In this document: in pieces, positions 62,361-64,000 of the stretch | How the letters are laid out: each line of letters starts with the position of its first letter | Position numbering within the stretch: the first letter of the stretch is position 1 | NCBI GenBank assembly: GCA_022414725.1 | Contig: CM039462.1 | Location: 175,934,721 to 175,998,720, forward strand | Source: Microglena sp. YARC | Taxonomy: Eukaryota > Chlorophyta > Chlorophyceae > Chlamydomonadales > Chlamydomonadaceae | Direction of reading: 5' to 3' | Length of the DNA stretch: 64,000 bases | The notes under the pieces: model-generated | The model's input: the letters and a program-made list of their open reading frames with translations, nothing else | Told to the model about the DNA's origin: nothing | The model's database searches: none | Program-made: the position numbers and the translations under genes

Positions 62361-64000
62361 ATGATAAGCACAAGGATAAGCATAATGATAATGAACATCA
62401 TCCATCTGGTCCTCTCGGTTTCCGTGTTGTCATTGTTTGCGGCGGCCTCGCCCTTCCCCGCCGGAAGCTGCTCGAAGCGTTCGTGCGCTTCCTCGCCCTA
62501 CGCATTCCGCTGGATCAACGAGTCGTCGAACTCGGATGGAAGCGGCACTATGTGCTTCGAGGTTTCCGAGGCGGTCGTCGCGTGCGAGGAGACGTCCCCC
62601 GACTGGTGCTGCACCTCGCTGAAGAACATGGCGAACAAGATCGTGATGACGTCCCCGGCCGAGTGCGTTCGGACGGTCACCGGGGTCACCTGGAACAACG
62701 AGCGTCGTGGGGGCGGCATCTACTTTGACCTGTTCGACAACGATACGCGGGGGGAATTCAAGATTACCAACATGCGATCAAACATGTGGACCATGTTCGG
62801 CTCCGTCTTTTGCGTCACTGCGCGCGCCCCGTGCAATCGGATCGGAAGCTTCTGCACAGATCCTTCGAATGAGAACGACCCCTCATGCAAGGCGGCGTTC
62901 TATGACGTGGACACGCACAAATGCTGCCCAACTTGCCACGTCCAACCTCCGCCTTCGGTGGTAGTACCAAGCACCACCGGTCCGTCTCCGCCAACCGACG
63001 CCACCACACCTCCTCATCCTCAGCCTCAGCCTCCTCCTCCTCAGCCCGTGAGACCTAGTGGTGATCGCGACTGGGAGGGGGGTACGACTACACGGACATT
63101 GTTCCCGCGACATCCTCACCACCCCAAGGAAATCCAGGAAGTTCGGGGTCTCCTCCTCATTCTCCCCAACAGCCCCCGATGCCCAGTAATGACATCATGC
63201 ATCCTCATTCTCCCCAACAGCCCCCGATGCCCAGTAATGACATCATGCATCCTCATTCTCCCCAACAGCCCCCGATGCCCAGTAATGACATCATGCATCT
63301 TCCTTATCCCCCACAGCCCCCGATGCCCAGTAATGACATCATGCATCTTCCTTATCCCCCACAGCCCCCGATGCCCAGTAATGACATCATGTCTCCTCAT
63401 TCTCCCCAACAGCCCCCGATGCCCAGTAATGACATCATGTCTCCTCATTCTCCCCAACAGCCCCCGATGCCCAGTAATGACATCATGCATCTTCCTTATC
63501 CCCCACAGCCCCCGATGCCCAGTAATGACATCATGCATCCTCCTTATTCCCAACAGACCCCGATGCCCAGTAATGACAGCATGCATCTTCCTTATCCCCC
63601 ACAGCCCCCGATGCCCAGTAATGACATCATGTCTCCTCATTCTCCCCCACAGCCCCCGATGCCCAGTAATGACATCATGCATCCTCATTCTCCCCAACAG
63701 CCCCCGATGCCCAGTAATGACATCATGCATCTTCCTTATCCCCCACAGCCCCCGATGCCCAGTAATGACATCATGCATCCTCATTCTCCCCCACAGCCCC
63801 CGATGCCCAGTAATGACATCATGCATCTTCCTTTTCCCCCACAGCCCCCGATGCCCAGTAATGACATCATGTCTCCTCATTCTCCCCAACAGCCCCCGAT
63901 GCCCAATGGTGATCGCGATTGGGAAGGAGGGTACGACTACACGGACAACATTTTTCCGCCTACGCAACCCACCCCCCCTCGAGAAAATCCCGGAAGCCCC
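62361..64000 (+). pseudogene. Secreted Cys-rich protein with PPMPSNDIM repeats (frame break; runs off window)
   Basis: The frame opens at 62361 (or 62385/62391) with a signal peptide (NIIHLVLSVSVLSLFAAASP). A Cys-rich domain follows with about 14 Cys (ASPFPAGSCSKRSCASS; SPDWCCTSLKNMAN; KAAFYDVDTHKCCPTCHVQ), then Pro-rich linkers. At 63073-63083 a G run is one base short compared with the equivalent repeat near 63917 (both encode GDRDWEGGYDYTD), which shifts the frame. Downstream lie about 17 units of 48 bp encoding the core PPMPSNDIM (63160-63900), open to the window edge. Probably a secreted or surface protein. Confidence 0.65.
63140..63905. repeat. 48-bp tandem repeat, about 17 copies
   Basis: The unit contains CCCCCGATGCCCAGTAATGA and alternates between CATCCTCATTCTCCCCAACA and CATCTTCCTTATCCCCCACA versions. 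The repeat is in frame on the plus strand as HPHSPQQPPMPSNDIM. A flanking GDRDWEGG module occurs on both sides (63055 and 63908), so the array is part of a larger repeat. Confidence 0.95.

Noticed and set aside
63116..63967. A 283-codon minus-strand frame of GHRGLWGRMR-type repeats
   Set aside because: It is the reverse reading of the 48-bp array; the plus strand has the signal peptide and Cys-rich domain leading into the array.
1..64000. tRNA genes
   Set aside because: I looked for cloverleaf-like blocks with a TTCNANNC arm and saw none I could defend; a tRNAscan-SE run would settle it.

Overview
The window looks like part of a nucleocytoplasmic large DNA virus (Nucleocytoviricota), either a free giant-virus genome or a viral segment integrated in a protist genome. 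The evidence is the gene content: a poxvirus A22-type Holliday junction resolvase, a zinc-knuckle Nudix decapping-type hydrolase, a MutS-family ATPase of giant-virus type, tripartite mRNA capping enzyme sequences, a dual-specificity phosphatase, a HExxH metalloprotease, families that recur across algal and amoebal giant viruses (a DUF5762-type protein, a DUF5899-type repeat protein, a small VGGTNVSH-type protein), S74-peptidase adhesins, F-box/LRR proteins and Fanzor nucleases. Genes are GC-rich, closely packed and lie on both strands. The AT-rich gaps are full of transposon ends. No major capsid protein or DNA polymerase is present, so I do not assign a family.

Layout. 1-5.6 kb: a terminal MITE copy, three small virion-type or conserved genes, a possible J-domain protein and an AT-rich decayed stretch. 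5.6-16.1 kb: the best-preserved block (membrane and conserved virion-type genes, resolvase, TFIIB-like protein, Nudix, MutS ATPase). 16.1-27.3 kb: a decaying block with a WDW-repeat element, a frameshifted capping-enzyme methyltransferase, a phosphatase split by a MITE, a glycosyltransferase-like gene, a 16-bp repeat array and a second, multiply broken capping enzyme. 27.5-34.7 kb: a SulP transporter and two duplicated F-box/LRR cassettes bracketing a Fanzor element. 34.7-39.8 kb: a 5-kb S74 adhesin with two frame breaks. 40-46 kb: a second, broken Fanzor element and a PRTase-like gene. 46.6-50.7 kb: an S74 adhesin and a LamG/discoidin adhesin. 51.6-58.3 kb: conserved virion-type genes and a methyltransferase. 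58.5-64 kb: a Cys-rich protein, more repeats, a secreted CAP protein and a secreted repeat protein running off the window.

The most interesting signal is the relation between Fanzor nucleases and the small repeats. The segment between the Fanzor-1 stop codon and its terminal repeat is also present in the 0.43-kb MITE family. There it folds into the same two hairpins, and one of them shows four substituted base pairs that keep pairing and a swap between two tetraloop types. One MITE copy has landed in the phosphatase gene at a TA dinucleotide. I infer that these MITEs may be non-autonomous derivatives carrying the guide-RNA scaffold of the resident Fanzor. Frame breaks in homopolymers and short repeats are frequent; each could be real decay or a sequencing or assembly error.
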